DNA of 64,000 bases from Lachnospiraceae bacterium (lineage in GTDB: Bacteria; Bacillota; Clostridia; Lachnospirales; Lachnospiraceae). The position numbers were made by a program, and so were the translations under genes. This document shows positions 43,192 to 51,194 of the stretch, one piece after another. Location of the stretch: the NCBI GenBank assembly GCA_017427415.1, contig JAFRSU010000084.1, forward strand, positions 1-64,000, in the 5' to 3' direction. Position 1 is the first letter of the stretch. Each line of letters starts with the position of its first letter. The notes below the pieces were generated by a model. The model was not told the DNA's origin and searched no databases. It was given only the letters and a program-made list of their open reading frames with translations.

Positions 43192-44394
43192 ATGTTGGCA
43201 TTTGTTTATAGTCCTTTATATTTTTTTGAAACATGGCTTCTGGCTTTTATGCTGTGCAGATGGATAAAGGCCTGCATAGGAGATAAGTATCAGAAGCCTA
43301 TAAAGATATTTGTATATATAATTTTTATCTTTGCGGCGCTTGCGATGCCTATAGGATTCCTGTTACCTGCATCAAAAGCAAAAAATGCTTTTCAGCATTA
43401 CGGTAGTATATGGCTGGGAGTACTGATGTATGCAGGATTCCCGACACTGTGCTATCTGAGCTTCTGTTTAGTGTGGCGTATACATAAGCTGATAAAGGGT
43501 TCCACAGAGTCGCTTGAACGCCCCAGAAAGGTAGCTATTACCGCAGCAACGGTGAGCATCATATTTGTCATCGTTATGTGCACATACGGTATGTTCCATG
43601 CGACCGACACCAGGATAACGGAGTATACGTTAGAGGTAGAAAAGGGAGAGGGAAAACTGGACAGCCTGAACGCAGTGCTTATAGCCGATACCCACATGGG
43701 ATACAACATCGGATGTAAGGAAATGCAGAGGATGGCAGATAAGATCAATGAATGTAACCCCGACATAGTATTTTTTGCGGGCGATATTTTTGATAACAGT
43801 TATGATGCCCTTGATGATCCGGAAAAGCTTATTGAGATATATAAAAGCATTAAGACAAAGTACGGTATATATGCATGTTACGGCAACCATGATGTCGATG
43901 AGGCTGTATTGGCTGGATTTACTTTTGATTATTCGGGGAAAAAAGAAAGCGATCCGAGAATGGATGATTTCCTAAAACGGGCCGGTATAAAGCTCCTTAT
44001 GGATGAAGGAGAACTGATAGCGGACAGCTTCTATGTATACGGACGTCCGGATCTTGCCAAGCCAGGCAGAGGGATAAACGAAAGAAAAACACCGGATAAG
44101 ATCATGGAGGTGGCACCGTCGGGTTATCCCGTGATAGTGCTCGACCATGAACCCGATGAAGTAAAAGCTTTGTCGGCAGCAGGTGTGGATGTGGCCTTAT
44201 GCGGGCATACACATGACGGTCAGATATTCCCGGCCAATCTGCTGGTAAAGCTGGTATTTGATAATTCCTACGGGTATAAAAAGTTCGGGAATATGGACAG
44301 CATAGTGACATCCGGCGTAGGTCTGTTCGGACCGTTCATGCGTGTCGGAGCTATTTCCGAAATATGTAATATCAAGATAAAATTTACTCCATAA
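43192..44394 (+). CDS. Membrane-anchored metallophosphoesterase
   Basis: A 400-residue protein with about four N-terminal membrane segments (residues 1-22, 35-56, 73-95, 117-137). A calcineurin-like phosphoesterase domain follows: LIADTHMGYN, FFAGDIFDNS, YGNHDVDEA and GHTHDGQIFP supply the two-metal site ligands. Related YkuE-type enzymes act at the membrane; the substrate is unknown. It begins 28 bases after the DUF975/CmpB gene and ends the operon. Confidence 0.9.
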   Translation: MLAFVYSPLYFFETWLLAFMLCRWIKACIGDKYQKPIKIFVYIIFIFAALAMPIGFLLPASKAKNAFQHYGSIWLGVLMYAGFPTLCYLSFCLVWRIHKLIKGSTESLERPRKVAITAATVSIIFVIVMCTYGMFHATDTRITEYTLEVEKGEGKLDSLNAVLIADTHMGYNIGCKEMQRMADKINECNPDIVFFAGDIFDNSYDALDDPEKLIEIYKSIKTKYGIYACYGNHDVDEAVLAGFTFDYSGKKESDPRMDDFLKRAGIKLLMDEGELIADSFYVYGRPDLAKPGRGINERKTPDKIMEVAPSGYPVIVLDHEPDEVKALSAAGVDVALCGHTHDGQIFPANLLVKLVFDNSYGYKKFGNMDSIVTSGVGLFGPFMRVGAISEICNIKIKFTP

Positions 44395-44420
44395 CAGTAA
44401 GCTGCTATGGAGTATTTTTT
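44386..44420 (+). terminator. Rho-independent terminator
   Basis: ACTCCATA (44386-44393) pairs with TATGGAGT (44406-44413), followed by ATTTTTT. The stem includes the stop of the phosphoesterase and reaches the stop of the convergent DHH gene. Confidence 0.85.
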
Positions 44421-45420
44421 ATATATTTATCTGCTGAACGGTTTTCATTGCATTTATAAAACGCTCGTTAATGGCATTGCTTTTGTAGGAACCCAATGTA
44501 GCAAATACATCGGCCGGAACAAACCCTCCTGCCATAGTGGCATGTCCGCCGCCTCTTCCGAGTCCGAACAAGGCTTCGGACACAAGTTTACCGGCATCCA
44601 CATCCGGTCTTTCGGAACGTACGGAAAACTTTACTCCTTCGGCACGGTCGTTATATATTACCGCTACATCTATCTCTATCAGAGAAAGGATAAAGTCGGC
44701 TACAATGGCGACCATGGAATCAGGACAGGGGAACGGGATGTGACTGATACCCAAAGTCCCGAATACCTGAATATTGCTGATGGCAGAACTGTAGGACTTG
44801 AGGTCGCTGAAGGCAAGTGTATTGGTGTCCAGCTGCATCAGGATCGAATTATCCGCAAGCCTGTTTAAGAATCTGTACATCTTGATATCAAGGTCGGTAA
44901 CGCCGCGTGTAAAATTCAGGGTATCCATCTTTATACCATGAAGAAGTGCGGTAGCGGTAGCCGTATCGGGTTCTTTTTCCATCAGAGTAAAATACTCGGC
45001 TATGATGGAACAGCATGCACCTGTTTTTCTGATATCTTTAAATACATATTCGGTGTTGAGCGTCTTTTCCACTATGGGATGATGGTCTATTGCCGCTATC
45101 TCGATGCCTGTCAAGTCGGTGATATTGCCTCCGTAGGGCTGTGAATCCACACATATGATACAGTCATCATCGCTTAGTATGCCTGTAAGTTCATTTTTCG
45201 AGAACATGATGATATTGAATGCCTTTAACATTTTTGCGGCACTCAGTTTATCGATATTGCCGTCGTAACACAGAGTGGTCTCTATACCTAACTGACGGAA
45301 CAGCTGCTGCAGTCCGTATGCCGAACCTATAGCGTCCGGGTCAGGCATATTGTGGGTCTGTATATATGTTCTTTTGTTCTTACAGAATTCGATCAGTGTA
45401 TATAGTTCGACTAATTCCAT
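44419..45420 (-). CDS. DHH/DHHA1-family phosphoesterase (nanoRNase/pAp phosphatase-like)
   Basis: A 333-residue protein. The DHH-type N-terminal half has HNMPDPDAIGSAYGLQQLF, CIICVDSQPYGGN and AAIDHHPIVE; the DHHA1-type end has GRGGGHATMAGGFVP. Family members hydrolyse short RNA oligonucleotides and pAp, or related substrates. The gene shows no signal peptide. It lies downstream of a DtxR-family gene on the same strand (about 30 bases), which may be co-transcription rather than function. Confidence 0.88.
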   Translation of the reverse strand: MELVELYTLIEFCKNKRTYIQTHNMPDPDAIGSAYGLQQLFRQLGIETTLCYDGNIDKLSAAKMLKAFNIIMFSKNELTGILSDDDCIICVDSQPYGGNITDLTGIEIAAIDHHPIVEKTLNTEYVFKDIRKTGACCSIIAEYFTLMEKEPDTATATALLHGIKMDTLNFTRGVTDLDIKMYRFLNRLADNSILMQLDTNTLAFSDLKSYSSAISNIQVFGTLGISHIPFPCPDSMVAIVADFILSLIEIDVAVIYNDRAEGVKFSVRSERPDVDAGKLVSEALFGLGRGGGHATMAGGFVPADVFATLGSYKSNAINERFINAMKTVQQINI

Positions 45421-45449
45421 TTGTTTAAGATCCTTTAAAGGTTATACCT

Positions 45450-45857
45450 TTATTCTTTTGTCTGTTTTTTTGCCTGCTTCTTGGTGGTATCAAGATATTT
45501 TTTCATATGCTTTTTGATGGCGGCAAAGGTTTCCTTGCTCAGGTCGTGCTCTATCTTGCAGGCATCCTTGGCAGCAAGTTCTTCGGACACTCCGAGAGAT
45601 ATCAGGCATTCGGTAAGAACCTGATGTCTGTCATATATATCTTCGGCCACTTCCTTGCCTTTTTCAGTGAAGGTTATATATCCCTGGGCATCCACATTAA
45701 TATATCCGTTGGTCTTGAGCAGTTTTATGGCACGGCTTACGCTGGGCTTTGAAAACTGCATCTCTTCACTTATGTCGATCGATCTGACTTTTGAATTCCT
45801 CTGCTGAAGTACAAGTATAGTTTCAAGATACATCTCGCCTGACTCTAATAAAATCAT
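45450..45857 (-). CDS. DtxR/MntR-family metalloregulator (first copy)
   Basis: A 135-residue winged-helix protein: the HTH VRSIDISEEMQFSKPSVSRA, then the dimerisation/metal-binding domain with RHQVLTECLISLGVSEELAA and CKIEHDLSKET, as in MntR-type regulators (no SH3 domain). A Lys-rich tail ends it. GGAGG precedes the ATG. It is divergent from feoA, and the recurring GTTA-N8-TAAC operator at the feo promoter suits a DtxR-type dimer, so it or its paralog at 57808 is the likely iron or manganese repressor. Confidence 0.9.
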   Translation of the reverse strand: MILLESGEMYLETILVLQQRNSKVRSIDISEEMQFSKPSVSRAIKLLKTNGYINVDAQGYITFTEKGKEVAEDIYDRHQVLTECLISLGVSEELAAKDACKIEHDLSKETFAAIKKHMKKYLDTTKKQAKKQTKE

Positions 45858-46038
45858 AATCTGCCTCCGTTCTGATACTTTTAAAAGTCTAATACTGCAT
45901 AAAAGTTGTACATATATGGATTATAGTAAATGTAAGAGAAAAGGTCAATATCATATAGAAGGAAAAATGATAAAAAAGCATAAAAGCCTGTAAATACAAA
46001 ATTAATCCGTAAATTCTTAAAAAAATATAAAAAATCTC

Positions 46039-46093
46039 TTGACAAGTTATCTGTGACTAACTATAATACCTTACGAAGTAAGCAAAAGCTAAC
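46039..46093 (+). promoter_or_regulatory. feo promoter with two DtxR-type operators
   Basis: TTGACA (46039-46044), 17 bases, TATAAT (46062-46067). The operator GTTATCTGTGACTAAC (46046-46061) fills the spacer, and a near match GTAAGCAAAAGCTAAC lies at 46078-46093, just upstream of the ribosome site. Bound repressor would block RNA polymerase. Confidence 0.8.
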
Positions 46094-46108
46094 CTTAAGG
46101 AGGTAAAA

Positions 46109-46321
46109 ATGATGCCTTTGAATTTAGCGGATCCCGGAGTGGAATCTATAATAAAAAAAATAGGAGGAAGTCCGGAAGTTAAACAGCATTTAGAGAATCT
46201 CGGGTTTGTGGTAGGAGGCAACGCCACCGTTGTTTCTTCTATAGGCGGCAACCTGATAGTAAATGTAAAAGAATCCCGTGTCGCCATCAGCAAGGAAATG
46301 GCAGCGAAGATATATGTTTAA
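46109..46321 (+). CDS. feoA: FeoA-family protein (first copy)
   Basis: A 70-residue SH3-like FeoA domain protein (HLENLGFVVGGNATVVSSIG, NLIVNVKESRVAISKEMA). FeoA proteins assist the ferrous-iron transporter FeoB from the cytoplasm. AAGGAGG precedes ATG 46109 (an ATG also follows at 46112). It is the first gene after the operator-controlled promoter and is followed by a second feoA. Confidence 0.9.
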   Translation: MMPLNLADPGVESIIKKIGGSPEVKQHLENLGFVVGGNATVVSSIGGNLIVNVKESRVAISKEMAAKIYV

Positions 46322-46356
46322 GAATCTTAATACCTGAAAGGAGATAATATATAATC

Positions 46357-46578
46357 ATGAAAACATTGAGAGATGTGGAGATCGGAGGTACCGCCAAAGT
46401 TAAAAAACTTCACGGCGAAGGCGCCATCAAGAAGAGGATCATGGACATGGGCATAACCAAGGGAGTTGAAATATATGTCCGCAAGGTAGCACCGTTAGGC
46501 GATCCTGTCGAGATAACAGTCAGAGGATACGAGCTTTCGTTAAGGAAGGCGGACGCCGAACTTATTGAGTGTATGTGA
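46357..46578 (+). CDS. feoA: FeoA-family protein (second copy)
   Basis: A 73-residue FeoA domain protein (IGGTAKVKKLHGEGAIKKRI, MDMGITKGVEIYVRKVAPLG, ITVRGYELSLRKADAELI), closer to the usual FeoA pattern than the upstream copy. It presumably contacts FeoB. AAAGGAGA lies upstream. The spacer of 176 bases before feoB holds its own candidate operators. Confidence 0.92.
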   Translation: MKTLRDVEIGGTAKVKKLHGEGAIKKRIMDMGITKGVEIYVRKVAPLGDPVEITVRGYELSLRKADAELIECM

Positions 46579-46754
46579 TAAATATATCGTCCTTAAGCTA
46601 TGGACAACAATATCATCCTGAGCATTAGCTAAGGATATTTATTTACAGCATAAGTTACCTATAGGTAACATTTCTTTGGCTTACATGTTAGTCTGAAGCA
46701 ACTAAAAAAGTATATGTACACAACAATATTAATTCAACATATAAGGAGTACAAC
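46579..46754 (+). promoter_or_regulatory. feoA-feoB spacer with DtxR-type operators
   Basis: A perfect palindromic operator GTTACCTATAGGTAAC (46654-46669) and a near match GTTAGTCTGAAGCAAC (46687-46702) lie 33 bases apart, like the pair before feoA. An upstream hairpin ATCCTGAGC...GCTAAGGAT (about 46614-46638) could attenuate read-through. No clear -35/-10 pair was found, so a separate feoB promoter is only likely. Confidence 0.55.
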
Positions 46755-49271
46755 ATGGATTTAAGAATCGCCCTTGCGGGCAACCCGAACAGCGGTAAAA
46801 CCACTTTGTTCAACGCACTTACAGGCTCCAACCAGTTTGTAGGAAACTGGCCCGGAGTAACAGTAGAGAAAAAAGAAGGTAAACTTAAAAAACATGACGG
46901 TGTAATCATCACCGACCTTCCCGGTATTTATTCTCTGTCACCCTACACACTTGAAGAGGTTGTAGCCAGAAATTATCTGATCAGTGAGCGCCCCGATGCT
47001 ATACTTAATATCATCGACGGTACTAACTTAGAGCGCAACCTTTATCTTACCACACAGCTTGTAGAACTCGGTATCCCCGTAGTCCTTGCCATCAATATGA
47101 TGGATGTTGTAAAGAAGAACGGAGACAAGATCGATACAAAGCAGCTCTCAAAGCAGCTCGGCTGTAAGATCGTCGAGATATCGGCACTTAAAGGTGACGG
47201 TATCATGGAAGCCGCTGAAGAAGCCATAGATGCGGCAAAGAACGGAAAGACCATTCCCCAGCATACATTCTCCGGTCCCGTAGAGCATGCGATAGCTCAT
47301 ATCGAGGAGGCTGCCATCCACGGTATGCCCGAGGAGCAGCAGCGCTGGTACGCTATCAAGATTTTTGAAAGAGATGAGAAGGTATTAGAGCAGCTTAACA
47401 TCCCTCAGGATACATTAAAACATATCGAAGAAGATATCAAGGCAGCAGAGAAAGAACTTGACGATGATGCCGAATCCATTATCACAAATGAGAGATATGT
47501 ATATATCGGTGAGATATTAAAGGCTTCATACAAGAAAAAGAATAAAGGCGGACTTACAATTTCCGACAAGATAGATAAGGTTGTAACCAACAGATGGCTC
47601 GGTCTTCCTATATTCGCAGCAGTCATGTTTGCAATCTACTATCTGGCCATGGTAACTGTGGGTGCAAGCGCTACGGACTGGGCTAATGACGGCCTGTTCG
47701 GTGACGGCTGGCATCTGTTCGGTATCGGCGGCGGTGCTACAGAGGAAGCGGAAGAAGAGTACGGTGATACAGATGCCATACTGGCCGGTTTCCTTGCAAA
47801 GGCAGACGAAGACGGCATAGATATTTCGGCAGCTGAAGAAGCTATGGATACAGAAGCTGAAGAGTTTGATGCGGCAGCAGCTGTAGAAGAATTAAATGCC
47901 ATCAGAGCCAATTATTCAGATAAGTCCATGAAAGTCACATACGAGCTGGAGGATGAGGAAACCCTGGAGGTGACCGAAGAAACAGCGTCACTCGCGGATG
48001 TGGACGGTGCTATAGAGATGTTCGGAAAGTACGAGGGCGGTGTTGACCCGGCCAACTACGGTGTATGGGTACCCGGTGTACCGGTCCTTGTAGAAAACCT
48101 TCTGGACAAGATCGGATGTGCAGACTGGCTTAAGAGTCTTATCATTGACGGTATTATCGCCGGTGTAGGTGCCGTACTCGGATTCGTTCCCCAGATGCTT
48201 GTACTTTTCTTCCTGCTTGCATTTGTTGAGGCATGCGGATATATGGCACGTATTGCATTCGTACTTGACAGGGTATTCAGAAAGTTCGGTTTATCCGGAA
48301 AATCATTTATCCCGATCCTTATCGGAACAGGATGCGGTATCCCCGGTATCATGGCATCACGTACAATTGAGAATGAGCGTGACCGAAGGATGACGATCAT
48401 GACTACGACATTTATCCCCTGCGGAGCCAAGCTTCCTTTCATCGCCATGGTGGCAGGCGCTATATTCGATGGCTCGGCATGGGTATCAACAGGCGCTTAC
48501 TTTATCGGACTTGCTGCGATCATCATTTCCGGTATCATGTTAAAGAAGACAAAGATGTTCTCAGGCGAACCCGCTCCCTTCGTTATGGAGCTTCCCGCAT
48601 ACCATATGCCCACACTTGGAAACGTTTTAAGAAGCATGTGGGAGCGTGGATGGAGCTTTATCAAGAAGGCCGGAACTGTCATCCTTATTTCACAGATCGT
48701 TATCTGGTTCTTAAGCGGTTTCGGATTTGCAGAGGACGGCTTCAGAATGCTTGAAGAGGATGAGATTGATATCAGTATACTGGCTAAGATCGGTAATGCT
48801 ATTGCATGGATCTTCTCACCTTTAGGATGGGGCAACTGGCAGGCAGTGGTTGCTTCGATCACAGGTCTTGTTGCAAAGGAAAATATCGTCGGTACCATGG
48901 GTGTACTTTACGGCGGTGCAGAAAATACATACGAAGCTATCGGTGCAGCATTTACCGGCATATCAGGTATGTCATTCCTGGTATTCAACTTACTTTGTGC
49001 TCCCTGCTTCGCAGCGATCGGAGCTATCAAACGTGAGATGAACAGCCCCAAGTGGACATGGTTCGCTATTGGTTACCAGTGCGGATTTGCTTATCTTGTA
49101 GCACTTTGTATCATGCATATCGGCGGACTGTTTACCGGTGAGGCAAATGTAATCGGAGTGATCGTATCTGTTGCAGCTATCGCATTTATGTGCTATATGT
49201 TGTTCAGACCTTACAAAGAGGCAAACATCAGAACCGCAAAATATAAGGGCGAAGCCAAGAAAGCAGCTTAA
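46755..49271 (+). CDS. feoB: Ferrous iron transporter FeoB
   Basis: An 838-residue inner-membrane Fe(II) transporter. It has an N-terminal G domain (G1 GNPNSGKT at residues 9-16, DLPGIYSLSPYT, NMMD), a helical GDI-like region, and the membrane core with gating motifs (IGTGCGIPGIMASRTIENER, FIPCGAKLPF, LCAPCFAAIGAIKRE). After the first membrane segment (about residue 295-312) lies an acidic, alanine-rich insertion of about 120 residues (roughly 325-435), which is unusual. The ATG follows AAGGAG. It belongs to the feoAA-feoB cluster. Confidence 0.96.
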   Translation: MDLRIALAGNPNSGKTTLFNALTGSNQFVGNWPGVTVEKKEGKLKKHDGVIITDLPGIYSLSPYTLEEVVARNYLISERPDAILNIIDGTNLERNLYLTTQLVELGIPVVLAINMMDVVKKNGDKIDTKQLSKQLGCKIVEISALKGDGIMEAAEEAIDAAKNGKTIPQHTFSGPVEHAIAHIEEAAIHGMPEEQQRWYAIKIFERDEKVLEQLNIPQDTLKHIEEDIKAAEKELDDDAESIITNERYVYIGEILKASYKKKNKGGLTISDKIDKVVTNRWLGLPIFAAVMFAIYYLAMVTVGASATDWANDGLFGDGWHLFGIGGGATEEAEEEYGDTDAILAGFLAKADEDGIDISAAEEAMDTEAEEFDAAAAVEELNAIRANYSDKSMKVTYELEDEETLEVTEETASLADVDGAIEMFGKYEGGVDPANYGVWVPGVPVLVENLLDKIGCADWLKSLIIDGIIAGVGAVLGFVPQMLVLFFLLAFVEACGYMARIAFVLDRVFRKFGLSGKSFIPILIGTGCGIPGIMASRTIENERDRRMTIMTTTFIPCGAKLPFIAMVAGAIFDGSAWVSTGAYFIGLAAIIISGIMLKKTKMFSGEPAPFVMELPAYHMPTLGNVLRSMWERGWSFIKKAGTVILISQIVIWFLSGFGFAEDGFRMLEEDEIDISILAKIGNAIAWIFSPLGWGNWQAVVASITGLVAKENIVGTMGVLYGGAENTYEAIGAAFTGISGMSFLVFNLLCAPCFAAIGAIKREMNSPKWTWFAIGYQCGFAYLVALCIMHIGGLFTGEANVIGVIVSVAAIAFMCYMLFRPYKEANIRTAKYKGEAKKAA

Positions 49272-49282
49272 AATAATGAAAA

Positions 49283-49312
49283 TCAATCAGAGGGACGGTT
49301 CTCTGATTGATA
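49283..49312. repeat. Dispersed GGGACGGTT hairpin
   Basis: ATCAATCAGAG (49283-49293) pairs with CTCTGATTGAT (49302-49312) around GGACGGTT. It shares the GGGACGGTTCT core and TGATT ends with the element at 10472-10527. Confidence 0.7.
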
Positions 49313-49320
49313 ATAAAAAA

Positions 49321-49377
49321 TGTCATTCTGAGCGCAGCGAAGAATCTTTAAGATCCTTCAAAGTGTTCAGGATGACA
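49321..49377. repeat. Dispersed TGTCATTCTGAGCG palindromic element
   Basis: TGTCATTCTGA (49321-49331) pairs imperfectly with TCAGGATGACA (49367-49377), with AGCGCAGCGAAGAATCT inside. A second partial copy begins at 63976. I recall this word as a widespread intergenic repeat in bacteria. Confidence 0.65.
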
Positions 49378-49451
49378 TTGATTTATATTGAAATATAAAT
49401 TGACAAATGATAGTATTATAAAAGAGTAAATCAGAAAGGAGGACCGATCAT

Positions 49452-49931
49452 ATGAATCCCGGTACATTTGCGGTTTCGGCCGTACTGGTTATCATAGTAG
49501 GACTTATAATCTATAAAATGATCAAAGATAAAAAATCCGGAAAATCCTCCTGCTCGTGCGGCGGGAGCTGCTCCGGCTGCGGTATGGCAGGAAGCTGCCA
49601 TAAATCCGGAAAATCCGGCAGCTTTCCGGATGAATCAGTTGATCAGGGTTCGGAAACACAAGGCTTGGTCAATGTTTTGCAGATAGAAGACCGGAATGTC
49701 GTAAAAAAGATAACAATGAAGATTGACGGCATGATGTGCGGTATGTGCGAGAGTCATGTAAATGATGCCATCAGATCAAATCTGAACGTAAGGAAATTGA
49801 AAACATCCCATTCGACAGGATTATCTGAGTTTTTGACCAATGATGTTGTATCGGATGAGAGCCTTAAAGAGATCATAGAAAAAACAGGCTATCATGTGCT
49901 CGATATAAAGAGAGAGTACATACAAGAATAA
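49452..49931 (+). CDS. FeoB-associated Cys-rich membrane protein fused to an HMA-like domain
   Basis: A 159-residue protein. The N-terminal part is one membrane segment (about 5-24), then a Lys-rich and Cys-rich tract (CSCGGSCSGCGMAGSC), the pattern of FeoB-associated small membrane proteins. A heavy-metal-associated domain follows (about 85-155) with the metal-binding CxxC in DGMMCGMCESHVNDAI. The usual FeoB-associated protein has only the first part (about 50-60 residues). The HMA half suggests metal delivery or sensing near FeoB. GGAGG precedes the ATG. Confidence 0.82.
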   Translation: MNPGTFAVSAVLVIIVGLIIYKMIKDKKSGKSSCSCGGSCSGCGMAGSCHKSGKSGSFPDESVDQGSETQGLVNVLQIEDRNVVKKITMKIDGMMCGMCESHVNDAIRSNLNVRKLKTSHSTGLSEFLTNDVVSDESLKEIIEKTGYHVLDIKREYIQE

Positions 49932-49967
49932 AATAATACTTTTTGAAGAAAAAAATAAAAAAAACGC

Positions 49968-50013
49968 TTGACAGTAAGATGAAGATATGATAATGTAGTT
50001 AGCGTAAGGTAAC
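49968..50013 (+). promoter_or_regulatory. Promoter with DtxR-type operator in front of a gene-less transcript
   Basis: TTGACA (49968-49973) with a -10-like GATAAT/TAATGT at 49989-49996. The operator GTTAGCGTAAGGTAAC (49998-50013) sits over the expected start of transcription. Confidence 0.6.
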
Positions 50014-50272
50014 TACAAAACATTAAAGCGATTGTATGATCATGTTTCTTTATGAAACTCTCATCGTTAAATCCTTCAAACCTCACTGCAGTATGCCGCC
50101 AACGTACTGCTCAAGACTTCAGACATTGAGACCCAATCACTTCTTATTTAGCTTTGATGAGGTTCATACAATTGACTTATAATACTTCACCTTATTAATA
50201 CTGAAAATATCGGCTGACCCATATAAAATATTTATATCGGGTAAGGGTCAGCCGATAATTTATCAGTAATGA

Positions 50273-50288
50273 GTTAGCGTATGCTAAT
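50273..50288. promoter_or_regulatory. Further DtxR-type operator
   Basis: GTTAGCGTATGCTAAT matches GTTA-N8-TAAC at 7 of 8 fixed bases and has a perfect TTAGC/GCTAA core. It lies just before the terminator hairpin; a minus-strand promoter (TTGATT within 50284-50294) is possible. Confidence 0.5.
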
Positions 50289-50292
50289 CAAA

Positions 50293-50327
50293 AAAGTGTG
50301 CCAATTAACGACACACTTTATTTTTTT
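50293..50327. terminator. Bidirectional terminator
   Basis: AAAGTGTG (50293-50300) pairs with CACACTTT (50312-50319), followed by ATTTTTTT on the plus strand and by a TTTTTT stretch on the minus strand. It serves the plus transcript and the minus-strand zinc-transporter operon. Confidence 0.85.
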
Positions 50328-50342
50328 ATAAGCGAACGCTAT

Positions 50343-51194
50343 TTAGTGCGAGCTTGCCCGATTTTTTACGGCAATACCGATGATACAGCATATTAAGAAT
50401 GCGACGACATCTGCAGCCACTATGGTGGAACCTACCGGAGTACCGGCAAGGATAGATATGATGAGCCCCAAAAGAGAGCATATGACGGCAAATACGGCAG
50501 AAAATACAGTAACAGATCTAAAACTGTTAAACAGTCTCATGGCTGAAAGTGCCGGGAAAATGATAAGAGCCGAGATAAGCAGCGAGCCTACCAGGTTCAT
50601 GGCAAGTACTATGATCACGGCTATGACCACGGCTATCAGGAAATTATATGCATTTGCCCTTACTCCGGATGCCTTGGAAAAGTTTTCGTCAAAGGTGACC
50701 GCAAATATCTTGTTATAGAAAAGGATGAAGATAGCGATAACAACGACTGAAAGCACAATACACAGTACTACTTCGGTTGTTGAAAGAGTAAGTATGGAAG
50801 TTGAACCGAATAAGGTACTGCATACATCTCCCGAAATATTTGCCGATGTAGAAAAAACATTCATTATAAGATAGCCCAACGCAAGTGCTCCGACAGATAT
50901 CATGGCTATAGCGGCATCACCTTTTATTTTTGTATTCTGCCCTGTTTTAAGCAGAAGTACCGCACATATGACTGTGACCGGAAGTACTAAGAGCATATTG
51001 TTTGTCAGATTGAAAACAGTAGCTATGGCTATGGCTCCGAATGCCACATGCGATAAACCGTCACCTATAAACGAATAACGTTTAAGCACCAGTGTAACAC
51101 CGAACAGGGAAGAACACAGTGATATCAGCACACCCACTATCAAAGCTTTTACCACAATAGGATGTTGTAAGTATGTAAAAAGTTTATCCAGCAT
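50343..51194 (-). CDS. Zinc/manganese-type ABC transporter permease (ZnuB-like)
   Basis: A 283-residue ABC-3 family permease with about eight hydrophobic segments (GVLISLCSSLFGVTLVLKRY, LSHVAFGAIAIATVFNL, GSLLISALIIFPALSAMRLF). The family carries Zn(II), Mn(II) or Fe(II) across the membrane with a solute-binding protein. It overlaps the ATPase gene by 11 bases and is the last gene of the fur-like/ATPase/permease operon. The binding protein is encoded divergently at 52583. Confidence 0.92.
   Translation of the reverse strand: MLDKLFTYLQHPIVVKALIVGVLISLCSSLFGVTLVLKRYSFIGDGLSHVAFGAIAIATVFNLTNNMLLVLPVTVICAVLLLKTGQNTKIKGDAAIAMISVGALALGYLIMNVFSTSANISGDVCSTLFGSTSILTLSTTEVVLCIVLSVVVIAIFILFYNKIFAVTFDENFSKASGVRANAYNFLIAVVIAVIIVLAMNLVGSLLISALIIFPALSAMRLFNSFRSVTVFSAVFAVICSLLGLIISILAGTPVGSTIVAADVVAFLICCIIGIAVKNRASSH

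Larger units (their letters stand above)
50003..50327 (+). ncRNA. Candidate metal-regulated structured small RNA
   Basis: From the operator-controlled promoter to a strong terminator there is no convincing gene; a 46-codon frame at 50042-50182 lacks a ribosome site. The sequence folds on inspection: ATTGTATG (50031-50038)/CATACAAT (50165-50172) close a domain stacked on AACCTCA (50079-50085)/TGAGGTT (50158-50164). Inside are hairpins GTTTC/GAAAC (50044-50058), GCAGTA/TACTGC (50088-50110) and CTCAA/TTGAG (50110-50130). A 12-bp stem ATCGGCTGACCC/GGGTCAGCCGAT follows (50209-50256). The start and class are inferred. Confidence 0.45.

Noticed and set aside
50042-50182. 46-codon frame as a small protein gene
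   Set aside because: No ribosome site before the ATG, odd composition, and the same bases make several complementary stems; kept only as an alternative in the RNA finding.
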